A DNA stretch of 64,000 nt, taken from positions 58,188,427-58,252,426 of the forward strand of contig OZ038387.1 in NCBI GenBank assembly GCA_964036045.1, written 5' to 3'. Below, piece after piece: positions 43,941-57,106 of the stretch (its first letter is position 1; the number at the start of each line of letters is the position of its first letter). The notes below the pieces were generated by a model. It did no database searches, was not told the DNA's origin, and worked only from the letters and a program-made list of their open reading frames with translations. This stretch comes from Eutreptiella sp. 'Long Island Sound 2002'. Lineage: Eukaryota > Euglenozoa > Euglenophyceae > Eutreptiales > Eutreptiaceae. The position numbers were made by a program, and so were the translations under genes.

Positions 43941-46900
43941 CCTTCTGATTTTGTCCCCTTTGTTGGGAACTCCCGAAAATGTAGGGGTAACATAGCATTG
44001 CCGCCCTCTTTTGCGCCCCCGAGAAGGCCGGGGTGAGGTGGCCCATTCTTTATTTGGTCCCCCTTTGTTTGGGGAACCCCGAGAATGCAGGGGTGACATA
44101 GCATTAACGCCCTCTTTTGGGCCCCTGAGAAGGCAAGGGTGAGGCGGCCACTTCCGATTTTGTCCCCCTTTGTTTGGGGACCCCCGAGAATGCAGGGGTG
44201 ACATAGCATTGCCGCCCTCTTTTGCGCCCCCGAGAAGGCCGGGGTGAGGTGGCCAATTCTTTATTTGGTCCCCCTTTGTTTGGGGAACCCCGAGAATGCA
44301 GGGGTGACATAGCATTAACGCCCTCTTTTGGGCCCCTGAGAAGGCAAGGGTGAGGCGGCCACTTCCGATTTCGTCCCCCTTTGTTTGGGGACCCCCGAGA
44401 ATGCAGGGGTGACATAGCATTGCCGCCCTCTTTTGCGCCCCCGAGAAGGCAGGGGTGAGGAAGCCAATTCTTTATTTGGTCCCCCTTTGCTTGGGGCCCC
44501 CCGAGAATGCAGGGGTGACGTAGCATTAACGCCCTCTTTTGGGCCCCCGAGAAGGTAACGGTGAGGTCGCCACTTCCGATTTTGTCCCCCTTTGTTTGGG
44601 GACTTACAAGAATGCAACGGTGACATAGGATTCCCGCCCTCTTTTGCCCCCTTTGTTTGGGGAACCCCGAGAATGCAGGGGTGACATAGCATTAACGCTC
44701 TCTTTTGGGCCCCCGAGAAGGTAACGGTGAGGTCGCAACGTCCGGTTTTGTCCTTCTTTGCTTGGCGACCCCCGACAATGCAGGGGTGACATAGCATTTC
44801 TGCCCTCTTTTGGGCCCGCGAGAAGGCAAGCGTGAGGCGGCCACTTCTGATTTTGTGCCCCTTTGTTTGGGGACCCCCGAGAATGCAGGGGTGACATAGC
44901 ATCGCCGCCCTCTTTTGCACCCCCGAGAAGGCAGGGGTGAGGCCGCCACTTGTGATTTCCCCCCCCTTTGTTTGGGGCCGCCCGAGAATGCAGGGGTGAC
45001 ATAGCATTGCCACTCTCTTTTGGGCCCCTGAGAAAGCAAGGGTGAGGTAGCGACTTCTGATTTTGTCCCCCTTTGTTTGGGGACTTCCGAGAATGCAGGG
45101 GTGGCATACCATTCACGCCCTCTTTTGGGCCCCTGAGAAGGCAAGGGTGAGGCAGCCACTTCTGATTTCGTACCCCTTTGTTTGGGGACCCCCGAGAATG
45201 CAAGGGTGACATAGCATTTCCGCCCTCTTTTGCGCCCCTGAGAAGGCAGGGGTGAGGCAGCCACTTCTGATTTTGGCCCCCTTTGCTTCGGGCCCCTCGA
45301 GAATGCAGAGGTGACACACCATTGCCGCCCTCTTTTCGCACCCCGAGAAGGTAACGGTGAGGCGGCCACATCCGATTTTGTCCCCCTTTGCTTGGGGACC
45401 CCCGAGAATGCAGGGGTGACATAGCATTAACGCCCTCTTTTGGGCCCTGAGAAAGGCAAGGGTGAGGCGGCCACTTCTGATTTTGTCCCCCTTTGTTTGG
45501 GGACCCCCGAGAATGCAGGGGTGACATAGCATTGCCGCCTTCTTTAGGGCCCTTGAGAAGGCAGGGGTGAGGCAGCCACTTGTTTTTTCCCCCCCCCTTT
45601 GTTTGGGGCCCCCCGAGAATGCAGGGGTGACATAGCATTGCCACCCTCTTTTGGGCCCGTGAGAAGGTAGGGGTGGGGTAGCGACTTCTGATTTCCTCCC
45701 CCTTTGTTTGGAGACTTCCGAGAATGCAGGGGTGACGTAGCATTAACGCCCTCTTTTGGGCCCCTAAGAAGGCAAGGGTGAGGCAGCCAGTTCTGATTTC
45801 CTCCCCCTTTGTTTGGGGAACCCCAAGAATGCAGGGGTGACATAGCATTGCCGCCCTCTTTTGGCTTCCAGAGAAGGCAAGGGTGAGGCGGCCACTTCTG
45901 ATTTTGTCCGCCTTTTTTTTGGGGACCCCCGAGAATGCAGGGGTGACATAGCATTTCCGCCCTCTTTTGGGCCCGTGAGAAGGCAGGGGTGGGGTAGCGA
46001 CTTCTGATTTCCTCCCCCTTTGTTTGGAGACTTCCGAGAATGCAGGGGTGACATAGCATTAACGCCCTCTTTTGGGCCCCTAAGAGGCAAGGGTGAGGCA
46101 GCCAGTTCTGATTTCCTCCCCCTTTGTTTGGGGAACCCCAAGAATGCAGGGGTGACATAGCATTGCCGCCCTCTTTTGGCTTCCAGAGAAGGCAAGGGTG
46201 AGGCGGCCACTTCTGATTTTGTCCCCCTTTGTTTGGGGCCCCCCGAGAATGCGGGGGTGACATAGCATTTCCGCCCTCCTTAGGGCCCCTGAGAAGGCAA
46301 GGGTGAGGCAGCCACTTCTGATTTCCTCCCCCTTTGTTTTGGGAACCCCAAGAATGCAGGGGTGACATAGCATTTCTGCCCTCTTTTGGCTTCCAGAGAA
46401 GGCAAGGGTGAGGCGGCCACTTCTGATTTTGTCCGCCTTTTTTTTGGGGACCCCCGAGAATGCAGGGGTGACATAGCATTTCCGCCCTCTTTTGGGCCCC
46501 TGAGAAGGCAAGGGTGAGGCAGCCACTTCTGATTTCGTCCCCCTTTGTTTGCGGACCCCCGAGAATGCAGGGGTGACGTATCATTTCCGCCCTCCTTAGG
46601 CCCCTGAGAAGGCAAAGGTGAGGCGGCCACTTCTAATTTTGCCCCCCTTTGCTTGGGGACCCCCGAGAATGCAGGGGTGACATAGCATTGCCGCCCTCTT
46701 TTGGGCCCCTGGGAAGGCAAGGGTGAGGCAGCCACTTCTGATTTTGTCCCCCTTTGTTTGGGGCCCCCCGAGAATGCAGGGGTGACATAGCATTTCCGCC
46801 CTCTTTTGGGCCCCTGAGAAGGCAAGGGTGAGGCAGCCACTTCTGATTTTGTCCCCCTTTGTTTGCGGACCCCCGAGAATGCAGGGATGACATATCATTT

Positions 46901-49900
46901 CCGCCCTCCTCAGGCCCCTGAGAAGGCAAAGGTGAGGCGGCCACTTCTAATTTTGTCCCCCTTTGCTTGGGGACCCCCGAAAATGCAGGGGTGACATAGC
47001 ATTGCCGCCCTCTTTTGGGCCCCTGAAAAGGCAAGGGTGAGGCGGCCACATCCGATTTTGTCCCCCTTTGTTTGGGGACCCCCGAGAATGCAGGGGTGAC
47101 ATAGCATTAACGCCCTCTTGTGGGCCCGCGAGAAGGCAAGGGTGAGGCAGCCACTTCTGATTTCATACCCCTTTGTTTGGGGACCCCCGAGAATGTAGGG
47201 GTGACGTAGCATTTCCGCCCTCCTTAGGGCCCCTGAGAAGGCAAGGGTGAGGCAGCCACTTCTGATTTTGTCCCCCTTTGCTTGGGGACCCCCGAGAATG
47301 CAGGGGTGACATAGCATTTCCGCCCTCTTTTGGGCCCCTGAGAAGGCAAGGGTGAGGCGGCCACTTCTGATTTTGTCCCCCTTTGTTTGGGGCCCCCCGA
47401 GAATGCAGGGGTGACATAGCATTGCCCCCCTCTTTTGGGCCCCTGAGAAGGCAAGGGTGAGGCAGCCACTTCTGATTTTGCCCCCCTTTGTTTGGGGACC
47501 CCCGAGATTGTAGGGGTGACATAGCATTTCCGCCCTCTTTTGGGCCCCTGAGAAGGCAAGGGTGAGGCAGCCACTTCTGATTTTGTACCCCTTTGTTTGC
47601 GGACCCCCGAGAATGCAGGGATTACATAGCATTTCCGCCCTCTTTTGGGCCCCTGAGAAGGCAGGGCTGAGGCGGCCACTTCTGATTTTGTCCCCCTTTG
47701 TTTGGGGACCCCCGAGAATGTAGGGGTGATATAGCATTGCCGCCCTCTTTTGGACCCCCGAGAAGGCACGGGTGAGGCGGCCACTTCTGATTTTGTCCCC
47801 CTTTTGTTTGGGCCCCCCCGAGAATGCAGGGGTGACATAGCATTGCCGCCCTCTTTTGGCTTCCAGAGAAGGCAAGGGTGAGGCGGCCACTTCTGATTTT
47901 GTCCTCCTTTGTTTGGGGAACCCCGAGAATGCAGGGGTGACATAGCATCAACGCCCTTCTTTGGGCCCCCGAGAAGGCAAGGGTGAGGTAGCAACTTCTG
48001 ATTTTGTCCCCCTTTGTTTGGGGACCCCCGAGAATGCAGGGGTGACATAGCATTGCCGCCTTCTTTAGGGCCCTTGAGAAGGCAGGGGTGAGGCAGCCAC
48101 TTGTTTTTTCCCCCCCCCTTTGTTTGGGGCCCCCCGAGAATGCAGGGGTGACATAGCATTGCCACCCTCTTTTGGGCCCGTGAGAAGGCAGGGGTGGGGT
48201 AGCGACTTCTGATTTCCTCCCCCTTTGTTTGGAGACTTCCGAGAATGCAGGGGTGACGTAGCATTAACGCCCTCTTTTGGGCCCCTAAGAAGGCAAGGGT
48301 GAGGCAGCCAGTTCTGATTTCCTCCCCCTTTGTTTGGGGAACCCCAAGAATGCAGGGGTGACATAGCATTGCCGCCCTCTTTTGGCTTCCAGAGAAGGCA
48401 AGGGTGAGGCGGCCACTTCTGATTTTGTCCGCCTTTTTTTTGGGGACCCCCGAGAATGCAGGGGTGACATAGCATTTCCGCCCTCTTTTGGGCCCGTGAG
48501 AAGGCAGGGGTGGGGTAGCGACTTCTGATTTCCTCCCCCTTTGTTTGGAGACTTCCGAGAATGCAGGGGTGACATAGCATTAACGCCCTCTTTTGGGCCC
48601 CTAAGAAGGCAAGGGTGAGGTAGCCAGTTCTGATTTCCTCCCCCTTTGTTTGGGGAACCCCAAGAATGCAGGGGTGACATAGCATTGCCGCCCTCTTTTG
48701 GCTTCCAGAGAAGGCAAGGGTGAGGCGGCCACTTCTGATTTTGTCCCCCTTTGTTTGGGGCCCCCCGAGAATGCGGGGGTGACATAGCATTTCCGCCCTC
48801 CTTAGGGCCCCTGAGAAGGCAAGGGTGAGGCAGCCACTTCTGATTTCCTCCCCCTTTGTTTTGGGAACCCCAAGAATGCAGGGGTGACATAGCATTTCTG
48901 CCCTCTTTTGGCTTCCACAGAAGGCAAGGGTGAGGCGGCCACTTCTGATTTTGTCCGCCTTTCTTTTGGGGACCCCCGAGAATGCAGGGGTGACATAGCA
49001 TTTCCGCCCTCTTTTGGGCCCCTGAGAAGGCAAGGGTGAGGCAGCCACTTCTGATTTCGTCCCCCTTTGTTTGCGGACCCCCGAGAATGCAGGGGTGACG
49101 TATCATTTCCGCCCTCCTTAGGCCCCTGAGAAGGCAAAGGTGAGGCGGCCACTTCTAATTTTGCCCCCCTTTGCTTGGGGACCCCCGAGAATGCAGGGGT
49201 GACATAGCATTGCCGCCCTCTTTTGGGCCCCTGGGAAGGCAAGGGTGAGGCAGCCACTTCTGATTTTGTCCCCCTTTGTTTGGGGCCCCCCGAGAATGCA
49301 GGGGTGACATAGCATTTCCGCCCTCTTTTGGGCCCCTGAGAAGGCAAGGGTGAGGCAGCCACTTCTGATTTTGTCCCCCTTTGTTTGGGGACCCCCGAGA
49401 ATGTAGGGGTGACATATCATTTCCGCCCTCCTCAGGCCCCTGAGAAGGCAAAGGTGAGGCGGCCACTTCTAATTTTGTCCCCCTTTGCTTGGGGACCCCC
49501 GAAAATGCAGGGGTGACATAGCATTGCCGCCCTCTTTTGGGCCCCTGAGAAGGCAAGGGTGAGGCGGCCACATCCGATTTTGTCCCCCTTTGTTTGGGGA
49601 CCCCCGAGAATGCAGGGGTGACATAGCATTAACGCCCTCTTGTGGGCCCGCGAGAAGGCAACGGTGAGGCAGCCACTTCTGATTTCATACCCCTTTGTTT
49701 GGGGACCCCCGAGAATGTAGGGGTGACGTAGCATTTCCGCCCTCCTTAGGGCCCCTGAGAAGGCAAGGGTGGGGCAGCCACTTCTGATTTTGTCCCCCTT
49801 TGCTTGGGGACCCCCGAGAATGCAGGGGTGACATAGCATTTCCGCCCTCTTTTGGGTCCCTGAGAAGGCAAGGGTGAGGCGGCCACTTCTGATTTTGTCC

Positions 49901-52900
49901 CCCTTTGTTTGGGGCCCCCCGAGAATGCAGGGGTGACATAGCATTGCCCCCCTCTTTTGGGCCCCTGAGAAGGCAAGGGTGAGGCGGCCACTTCTGATTT
50001 TGTCCCCCTTTGTTTGGGGACCCCCGAGAATGTAGGGGTGACGTAGCATTAACGCCCTTCTTTGGGCCCCCGAGAAGGCAAGGGTGAGGGAGCCACTTCT
50101 GATTTTGTCCCCCTTTGTTTGGGGAGCCCCGAGATGCAGGGGTGACATAGCATTAACGCCCTCTTTTGGGCCCCCGAGAAGGCAGGGGTGAGGCAGCCAC
50201 TTCTGATTTTGTCCCCCTTTGTTTGTGGACCCCCGAGAATGCAGGGGTGACATAGCATTTCCGCCCTCTTTTGGGCCCCCGAGAAGGCAAGGGTGAGGCG
50301 GCCACTTCTGATTTCGTACCCCTTTGTTTGGGCCCCCCCGAGAATGCAGGGGTGACATAGCATTGCCGCCCTCTTTTGGGCCCCTGAGAAGGCAAGGGTG
50401 AGGCGGCCACTTCTGATTTTGTCCCCCTTTGTTTGGGGACCCCCAAGAATGCAGGGGTGACATAGCATTAACGCCCTTCTTTGGGCCCCCGAGAAGGCAA
50501 GGGTGAGGCAGCCACTTCTGATTTCATACCCCCATGTTTGGGGACCCCCGAGAATGTAGGGGTGACATAGCATTTCCGCCCTCCTTAGGGCCTCTGAGAA
50601 GGCAAGCGTGAGGTAGCCACCTCTGATTTTGCCCCCCTTTGTTTGGGGCCCCCCAAGAATGCAGGGGTGACATAGCATTAACGCCCTCTTTTGGGTCCCT
50701 AAGAAGGCAAGGGTGGTTTGTCACTTCCGATTTTGTCCCTCTTTGTTTGGGGACCCCCAAGAATGCAGGGGTGACATAGCATTGCCGCCCTCTTTTGGCT
50801 TCCAGAGAAGGCAAGGGTGAGGCAGCCACTTCTGATTTTGTCCCCCTTTGTTTGGGGACCCCCCAGAATGCAGGGGTAACATAGCATTGCCGCCCTCTTT
50901 TGGGCCCCTGAGAAGGCAAGGGTGAGGCGGCCACTTCCGATTTTGTCCCCCTTTGTTTGGGGACCCCCGAGAATGCAGGGGTGGCATAGCATTTCCGCCC
51001 TCTTTTGGGCCCCCGAGAAGGCAATGGTGAGGCAGCCACTTCTGATTTTGTCCCCCTTTGCTTGGGGACCCCCGAGAATGCAGGGGTGACATAGCATTTC
51101 CGCCCTCTTTTGGGCCCCTGAGAAGGCAGGGGTGAGGCAGCCACTTCAGATTTTGTCCCCCTTTGTTTGGGGACCCCCGAGAATGCAGGGGTGACATAGC
51201 ATCGCCGCCCTCTTTTGGGCCCTTGAGAAGGCAGGGGTGAGGCGGCCACTTCTGATTTTACCCCCCTTTGTTTGGGGACCCCCGAGAATGCAGGGGTGAC
51301 ATAGCATTTCCGCCCTCTTTTGGGCCCCCGAGAAGGCAAGGGTGAGGCAGCCACTTCTGATTTCGTACCCCTTTGTTTGCGCACTCCCGAGAATGCAGGG
51401 GTGACATAGCATTTCCGCCCTCTTTTGGGCCCCTGAGAAGGCAAGGGTGAGGCGGCCACTTCTGATTTTGTCCCCTTTTCCTTGGGGACCCCCGAGAATG
51501 CACGGGTGACATAGCATTGCCGCCCTCTTTTGGGCCCCTGAGAAGGCAGGGGTGAGGCGGCCACTTCTGATTTTGTCCCCCTTTGTTTGGGGACCTCCGA
51601 GAATGCAGGGGTGACATAGCATTGCCGCCCTCTTTTGGGCCCCCGAGAAGGCAAGGGTGAGGCAGCCACTTCTGATTTCGTACCCCTTTGTTTGCGCGAC
51701 CCCGAGAATGCAGGGGTGACATAGCATTTCCGCCCTCTTTTGGGCCCTTGAGAAGGCAGGGGTGAGGCAGCCACTTCTGATTTCGTACCCCTTTGTTTGG
51801 GGACCCCCGAGAATGTAGGGGTGACGTAGTATTTCCGCCCTCCTTAGGGCCCCTGAGAAGGCAAGCGTGAGGTAGCCACCTCTGATTTTGCCCCCCTTTG
51901 TTTGGGGCCCCCCAAGAATGCAGGGGTGACATAGCATTAACGCCCTCTTTTGGGTCCCTGAGAAGGCAAGGGTGGTTTGTCACTTCCGATTTTGTCCCTC
52001 TTTGTTTGGGGACCCCCAAGAATGCAGGGGTGACATAGCATTGCCGCCCTCTTTTGGCTTCCAGAGAAGGCAAGGGTGAGGCAGCCACTTCTGATTTTGT
52101 CCCCCTTTGTTTGGGGACCGTCAAGAATGCACGGGTGACATAGCGTTGCCGCCCTCTTTTGGGCATCTGAGAAGGCAAGGCTGAGGCGGCCACTTCTGAT
52201 TTTGTCCCCCTTTGTTTGCGAACCCCCGAGAATGCAGGGGTGACATAGCATTGCCGCCCTCTTTTGGGCCCATGAGAAGGCAAGGGTGAGGCGGCCACAT
52301 CCGATTTTGTCCCCCTTTGTTTGGGGACCCCCGAGAATGCAGGGGTGACATAGCATTTCCGCCCTCTTTTGGACCCCCGAGAAGGCAGGGGTGAGGCAGC
52401 CACTTCTGATTTTGTCCGCCTTTGTTTGGGGACCCCCGAGAATGCAGGGGTGACATAGCATTGCCGCCCTCTTTTGGGCATCTGAGAAGGCAAGGGTGAG
52501 GCGGCCACTTCTGATTTTGTCCCCCTTTGTTTGGGGACCTCCGAGAATGCAGGGGTGACATAGCATTTCCGCCCTCTTTTGGGCCCCTGAGAAGGCAGGG
52601 GTGAGGCGGCCACTTCTGATTTTGTCCCCTTTTGCTTGGGGACCCCCGAGAATGCACGGGTGACATAGGATTTCCGCCCTCTTTTGGGCATCTGAGAAGG
52701 CAAGGGTGAGGCAGCCACTTCTGATTTTGCCCCCCTTTGTTTGGGGACCTCCGAGAATGCAGGGGTGACATAGCATTTCCGCCCTCTTTTGGGCCCCTGA
52801 GAAGGCAAGGGTGAGGCAGCCACTTCTGATTTTGTACCCCTTTGTTTGCGGACCCCCGAGAATGCAGGGATTACATAGCATTTCTGCCCTCTTTTGGGCC

Positions 52901-54685
52901 CCTGAGAAGGCAGGGGTGAGGCGGCCACTTCTGATTTTGTCCCCCTTTGTTTGGGGACCCCCGAGAATGTAGGGGTGACATAGCATTGCCGCCCTCTTTT
53001 GGACCCCCGAGAAGGCACGGGTGAGGCGGCCACTTCTGATTTTGTCCCCCTTTTGTTTGGGCCCCCCCGAGAATGCAGGGGTGACATAGCATTGCCACCC
53101 TCTTTTGGGCCCCTAAGAAGGCAAGGGTGAGGTAGCCACTTCTGATTTCCCCCCCCTTTGTTTGGGGACCCCCAAGAATGCAGGGGTGACATAGCATTGC
53201 CGCCCTCTTTTGGCTTCCAGAGAAGGCAAGGGTGAGGCGGCCACTTCTGATTTTGTCCTCCTTTGTTTGGGGAACCCCGAGAATGCAGGGGTTACATAGC
53301 ATCAACGCCCTTCTTTGGGCCCCCGAGAAGGCAAGGGTGAGGTAGCAACTTCTGATTTTGTCCCCCTTTGTTTGGGGACCCCCGAGAATGCAGGGGTGAC
53401 ATAGCATTAACGCCCTCTTTTGGGCCCGCGAGAAGGCAAGGGTGAGGCAGCCACTTCTGATTTTGTCCCCCTTTGTTTGGGGACCCCCGAGAATGTAGGG
53501 GTGACATAGCATTTCCGCCCTCCTTAGGGCCCCTGAGAAGGCAAGGGTGAGGCGGCCACTTCCGATTTTGTCCCCCTTTGTTTGGGGACCCCCAAGAATG
53601 CAGGGGTGACATACCATTTCCGCCCTCTTTTGGGCACGCGAGAAGGCAAGGGTGAGGCAGCCACTTCTGATTTCGTACCCCTTTGTTTGGGGAACCCCGA
53701 GAATGCAGGGGTGACATAGCATTAACGCCCTCTTTTGGCTTCCAGAGAAGGCAAGGGTGAGGTAGCCATTTCTAATTTAGTCCCCCTTTGTTTGGGGAAC
53801 CCCGAGAATGCAGGGGTGACGTAGCATTTCCGCCCTCCATAGGGCTCCCGAAAATGCAAGGGTGAGGCAGCCACTTCTGATTTTGTCCCCCTTTGTTTGG
53901 GGACCCCCGAGAATGCAGGGGTGACATAGCATTGCCACCCTCTTTTGGGCCTCCGAGAAGGCAAGGGTGAGGTAGCAACTTCTGATTTTGTCCCCCTTTG
54001 CTCGGGGCCCCCCGAGAATGCAGGCGTGACATAGCATTAACGCCCTCTTTTGGGCCCCTGAGAAGGCAAGGGTGAGCCAGCCACTTCTGATTTCGTACCC
54101 CTTTGTTTGGGGAACCCCGAGAATGCAGGGGTGACATAGCATCGCCGCCCTCTTTTGGGCCCCCGAGAAGGCAAGGGTGAGGCAGCGACTTGTGATTTTG
54201 TTCCCCTTTGCTTGGGGACCCGCGAGAATGTAGGGGTGACGTGGCATTGCCGCCCTTCTTTGGGCCCCCGGGAAGGCAAGGGTTGGGCGGCCACTTCTGA
54301 TTGTTTCCCCCTTTGTTTGGGGACCCCCGAGAATGCAGGGCTGACATAGCATTGCTACCCTTTTTTTTGCGCCCCCGAGAAGGCAAGGGTGAGGGAGCCA
54401 CTTGTTTTTTTGTCCGCTTTCGTTTGGGACCCCCGAGAATGCAGGGATGACATAGCATTGCCGCCCTCTTTTGGGCCCCCGAGAAGGCAAGGGTGAGGTA
54501 GCCACTTCTGATTTTGTCCTCCTTTGTTTGGAGATTCCTAAGAATGTAGGGAGTGACATAGCATTTCCGCCCTCTTTTGGGCCCTCGAGAAGGCAAGGGT
54601 GAGGCAGCGACTTGTGATTTTGTCTCCCTTTGCTTGGGGAACCCCAAGAATGCAGGGGTGACATAGCATGGCCGCCCTCTTTTGG
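43941..54685 (-). repeat. 105-bp satellite array, right arm (about 102 units)
   Basis: Same unit on the opposite strand. Both ends match the left array: its first units (to about 44209) mirror the last units of the left array base for base, and its last units (near 53.7-54.7 kb) mirror the first units of the left array. About half as many units lie in between. Confidence 0.97.
45541..50080 (-). repeat. Recent tandem duplication of about 2.5 kb inside right array
   Basis: 45541 to about 47520 and 48062 to about 50040 are near-identical with an offset of 2521-2522 bp (24 units). Not present at this position in the left array. Confidence 0.85.
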
Positions 54686-55470
54686 AGTACCGTCTTGCTG
54701 TGTCCAAGAATTTGGCACACCCCGTGTACCCGGTTTATGATGATGGCAAGGGTGGTGGTGTCCAGTGGTGGGTGAAATGGTGTAAGTCCAACTATGTGTG
54801 TACCCAAGTTGCACGGATTGGTGCGGATGCAGGAACGTTTGAGGAATTTTGGACAAAGTACGGGCACCCCGAGCTCCTCGACAATGAGTCGTTGTTTCTT
54901 TTTTTTTTGGATTAAGCACACCCCACGTGCAGAGAGCGGTGCTTTCATGTCTCGCACCGAAGGGTGTTCGGAGGTTGCTTGGCGGCGGAGTGTTGCCCGT
55001 GTTCGCAAATACTTGAACCATGTTGTTCAAGAGATTCAATGGGCCGACAGGTTAAATCCTTTCAACCATTGTCCCCATTTTCCATTGTTTATGACACATT
55101 TCACAGACTCCATGCCCATCATTTCCATTGGAATCCTAAGTATGCGTCGCATGTTTACAAGGTGACTGTTGCCGTTGATATGTTGGGCAACATAATATGG
55201 ATTTGCCCCTTGGCCCCCGGGACATCAGCCGATGTTTTGATTTGGGATGGGTATGGACCTTCTGGTACCCGAGGTGATTTCTTTGATTTCAAAGTTGGGG
55301 GCAATGATGGTGCTTATAAAGGCTGGATTCATGTCATTGTGCCACTCATTGGAAGAAAGAATGGCACTTTGACAGTCCGCCAACAATCTTACAATGACGT
55401 GCACGGGTGGTATAGGGCACGCATTGAGAAGCTGTTTGCTCGGTCGGTTGTGGCATTAGGGTTTGGTTAG
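54686..55470 (+). pseudogene. PIF/Harbinger-type DDE transposase, right arm
   Basis: Cut-and-paste transposase core. In the frame 54964-55470: VTVAVDMLGNII (first Asp, residue 72), a PLAPGTSADVLIW block, GGNDGAYKG (second Asp, 115), and YNDVHGWYRARIEKLF (Glu, 155), matching the DDE_Tnp_4 order D..PG..D....D.aY....N....R..iE. N-terminal pieces lie in two frames: 54686-54915 (VYPVYDDGKGGGVQWWVKW, FEEFWTKYGHPEL) and about 54945-55120 (CSEVAWRRSVARVRKYLNHV, FPLFMTHFTDSMPI). A T10 tract and a frame change near 55125 break it; introns or decay are both possible. The N-terminus is missing, replaced by the satellite. Confidence 0.7.
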
Positions 55471-55519
55471 GAACATTTGGTGTGGCGGCCCCAATGAGTT
55501 GCACTAGTCAGTCCGTATT

Positions 55520-55777
55520 TTGTTGCATTTTACGCAATTTTGTATTCGCAGGCAAGTCTGTCACCCCCCCTATGGACCATGGGAGCATGTCCCGCCTCAT
55601 GTTTGGACCGACCAAAGCAGCTCAGCCGCCACGCAAGATGAGGCAGAGGATGAGGCAGGAGGGCGTTTGCCGTGTTGTCAGAAGCGCTCCACCATCGCAG
55701 TCTGTGATGGGTGTAAGGAGCACTATTGTACTGGATGTATTGACACCCACACTTGTGGGAGCAATGTTGTTTGTTAA
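55520..55777 (+). CDS. Zinc-finger C-terminal exon of Harbinger-like gene, right arm
   Basis: Acidic stretch ATQDEAEDEAGG followed by CCQKRSTIAVCDGCKEHYC and TGCIDTHTC: a CxxC-x4-CxxC-x3-H cluster likely to bind zinc. A 3' splice site (GTATTCGCAG at 55542-55551) precedes the HPPYGPWEHV codons, and the transposase frame ends about 85 bp upstream; splicing from CG/GTCGG near 55442 would join the two in frame. The exon assignment is inference; the cysteine cluster is visible. Confidence 0.42.
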   Translation: MLHFTQFCIRRQVCHPPYGPWEHVPPHVWTDQSSSAATQDEAEDEAGGRLPCCQKRSTIAVCDGCKEHYCTGCIDTHTCGSNVVC

Positions 55778-55980
55778 GTACAATACAAATGACAGTTGGA
55801 GTTGTTGAATTCACAGCTATTGCTTTATTAGGCAACTGCTTTGTAGGGAAGGTGTGCAGTGCAACGTGGTCTACTCGAGGGGCTCATCCATGAGAGGGTA
55901 AATCTGGGGCTGAAGTCGGGATAGTTAATAGAAAAGTAGCGCACTGGGCGCGTGCTGGGCAAACACTCCCCCATAGGCCC

Positions 55981-56406
55981 GTCGCTTTGGCATAGGTATC
56001 TATCACTTTGCCCGAGGTACTTGTTGGTTTGCTACCGGTACCTATCAGTTTGGCATAGTGGTGCATTGGCACATATCGGTTTGCCATAAGTACCTGTCCG
56101 TTCGACATGGGCACCTATCAGTTTGGCATGGGTACCTGTCAGATAGTGTACGCACCTATCAGTTTGACTTAGGTACCCATCAGTTTGGCATAGGTGCCTA
56201 TCAGTCTACCATAGGCACTCCAGTTTGCCATAGGTACTTATCAGTTGGCCACAGGTTTTCATCAGTTGGCCATAGGTATTCATCAATTTGCCATAGGTAC
56301 CAATCAGTTGGGGATGGGTTCCTATCAGTTTAGCATAGATGCCTATCAGTTTGGCGTAGGTACCTGTGTGTTTGGCACAGGTGCCTATCAGGTTGCCAGA
56401 AATAGA
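55981..56406 (+). repeat. 21-bp minisatellite, right arm
   Basis: Mirror of 13535-13960, same copy number and nearly identical variants. Confidence 0.9.
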
Positions 56407-56412
56407 ATGTGA

Positions 56413-57014
56413 GTGAGCATGCAGTTGGTGGCTTCGGTGTGTTCCATGTATTTGACCGAGATGATGCGTATGGACGTTAGGAGAGGCTGTGCCCCAGCAA
56501 GCAATCTTTGTTTAGTAGGATGCATTCAGAATGAAAGGCAGCATATGGATGCATCACATGTGTGTGTGGGTGATTGTGTGGGTGACAAGGCGGATAGGGA
56601 AGCAGGGATTTCAATGAAGGCTAACCGGTGGTGCTTGGAGAACCTTGTGTTGCACGTCTCAGGCATGATTGCACATTGTTGTGCTTTTCCCGTCACCCTT
56701 CAGCCTATTGCCGGCCACTGCGGAGTTCTGTTGTAGAGCGCCTGCTTCCGCGTGACACTAATGTGATGGTTTTCAGGTCTCTAAGATACTGTGTGATTCC
56801 TAAGTGCTTCGGACATTGCAGAGACCACGAGGGGTGTGGTCCATGTGTGCGGTGGTCAGGCATCGAATTTAGAGGGCGGTCCTATCAAGCATCTTATTTG
56901 GAGTTGGATCAGAAACAGCAAAGGCGACCCGGACAATTGTGTGGTGCGTCATTCAGGGACATGATGCGGCACTTACCGACAACCGCCCTGGTCATTGCGG
57001 TTGTTAAGAGGTAA
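56413..57014 (+). CDS. Unrecognised Cys-rich gene, right copy (probable exons)
   Basis: First segment: LVASVCSMYLTEMMRMDVRR, CAPASNLCLVGCIQNE, HVCVGDCVGDKADREAG. Second segment: RPLRSSVVERLLPRDTNVMV, FRSLRYCVIPKCFGHCRDHE, CGPCVRWSGIEFRGRSYQAS and ending ALVIAVVKR. The regularly spaced cysteines suggest a disulfide-rich or metal-binding protein. A pyrimidine-rich CCCTTCAG near 56701 is a possible acceptor joining the two. Function unknown. Confidence 0.33.
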
Positions 57015-57106
57015 GAGGGGTTCAAGCAAAGCGTGAAGGTGGGTGCTCGGAGAGCTCTTGTGGTGGCACGGGTGCCTTCACTGGCCGTTTTTCTAAGTCT
57101 TTTGGA

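Noticed and set aside
15259-54685. Calling the array a centromere
   Set aside because: Higher-order repeats fit, but there is no positional or protein-binding evidence in the sequence.
43847-54707. Long minus-strand repeat frames in the right arm
   Set aside because: Same artefact as on the left, mirrored.
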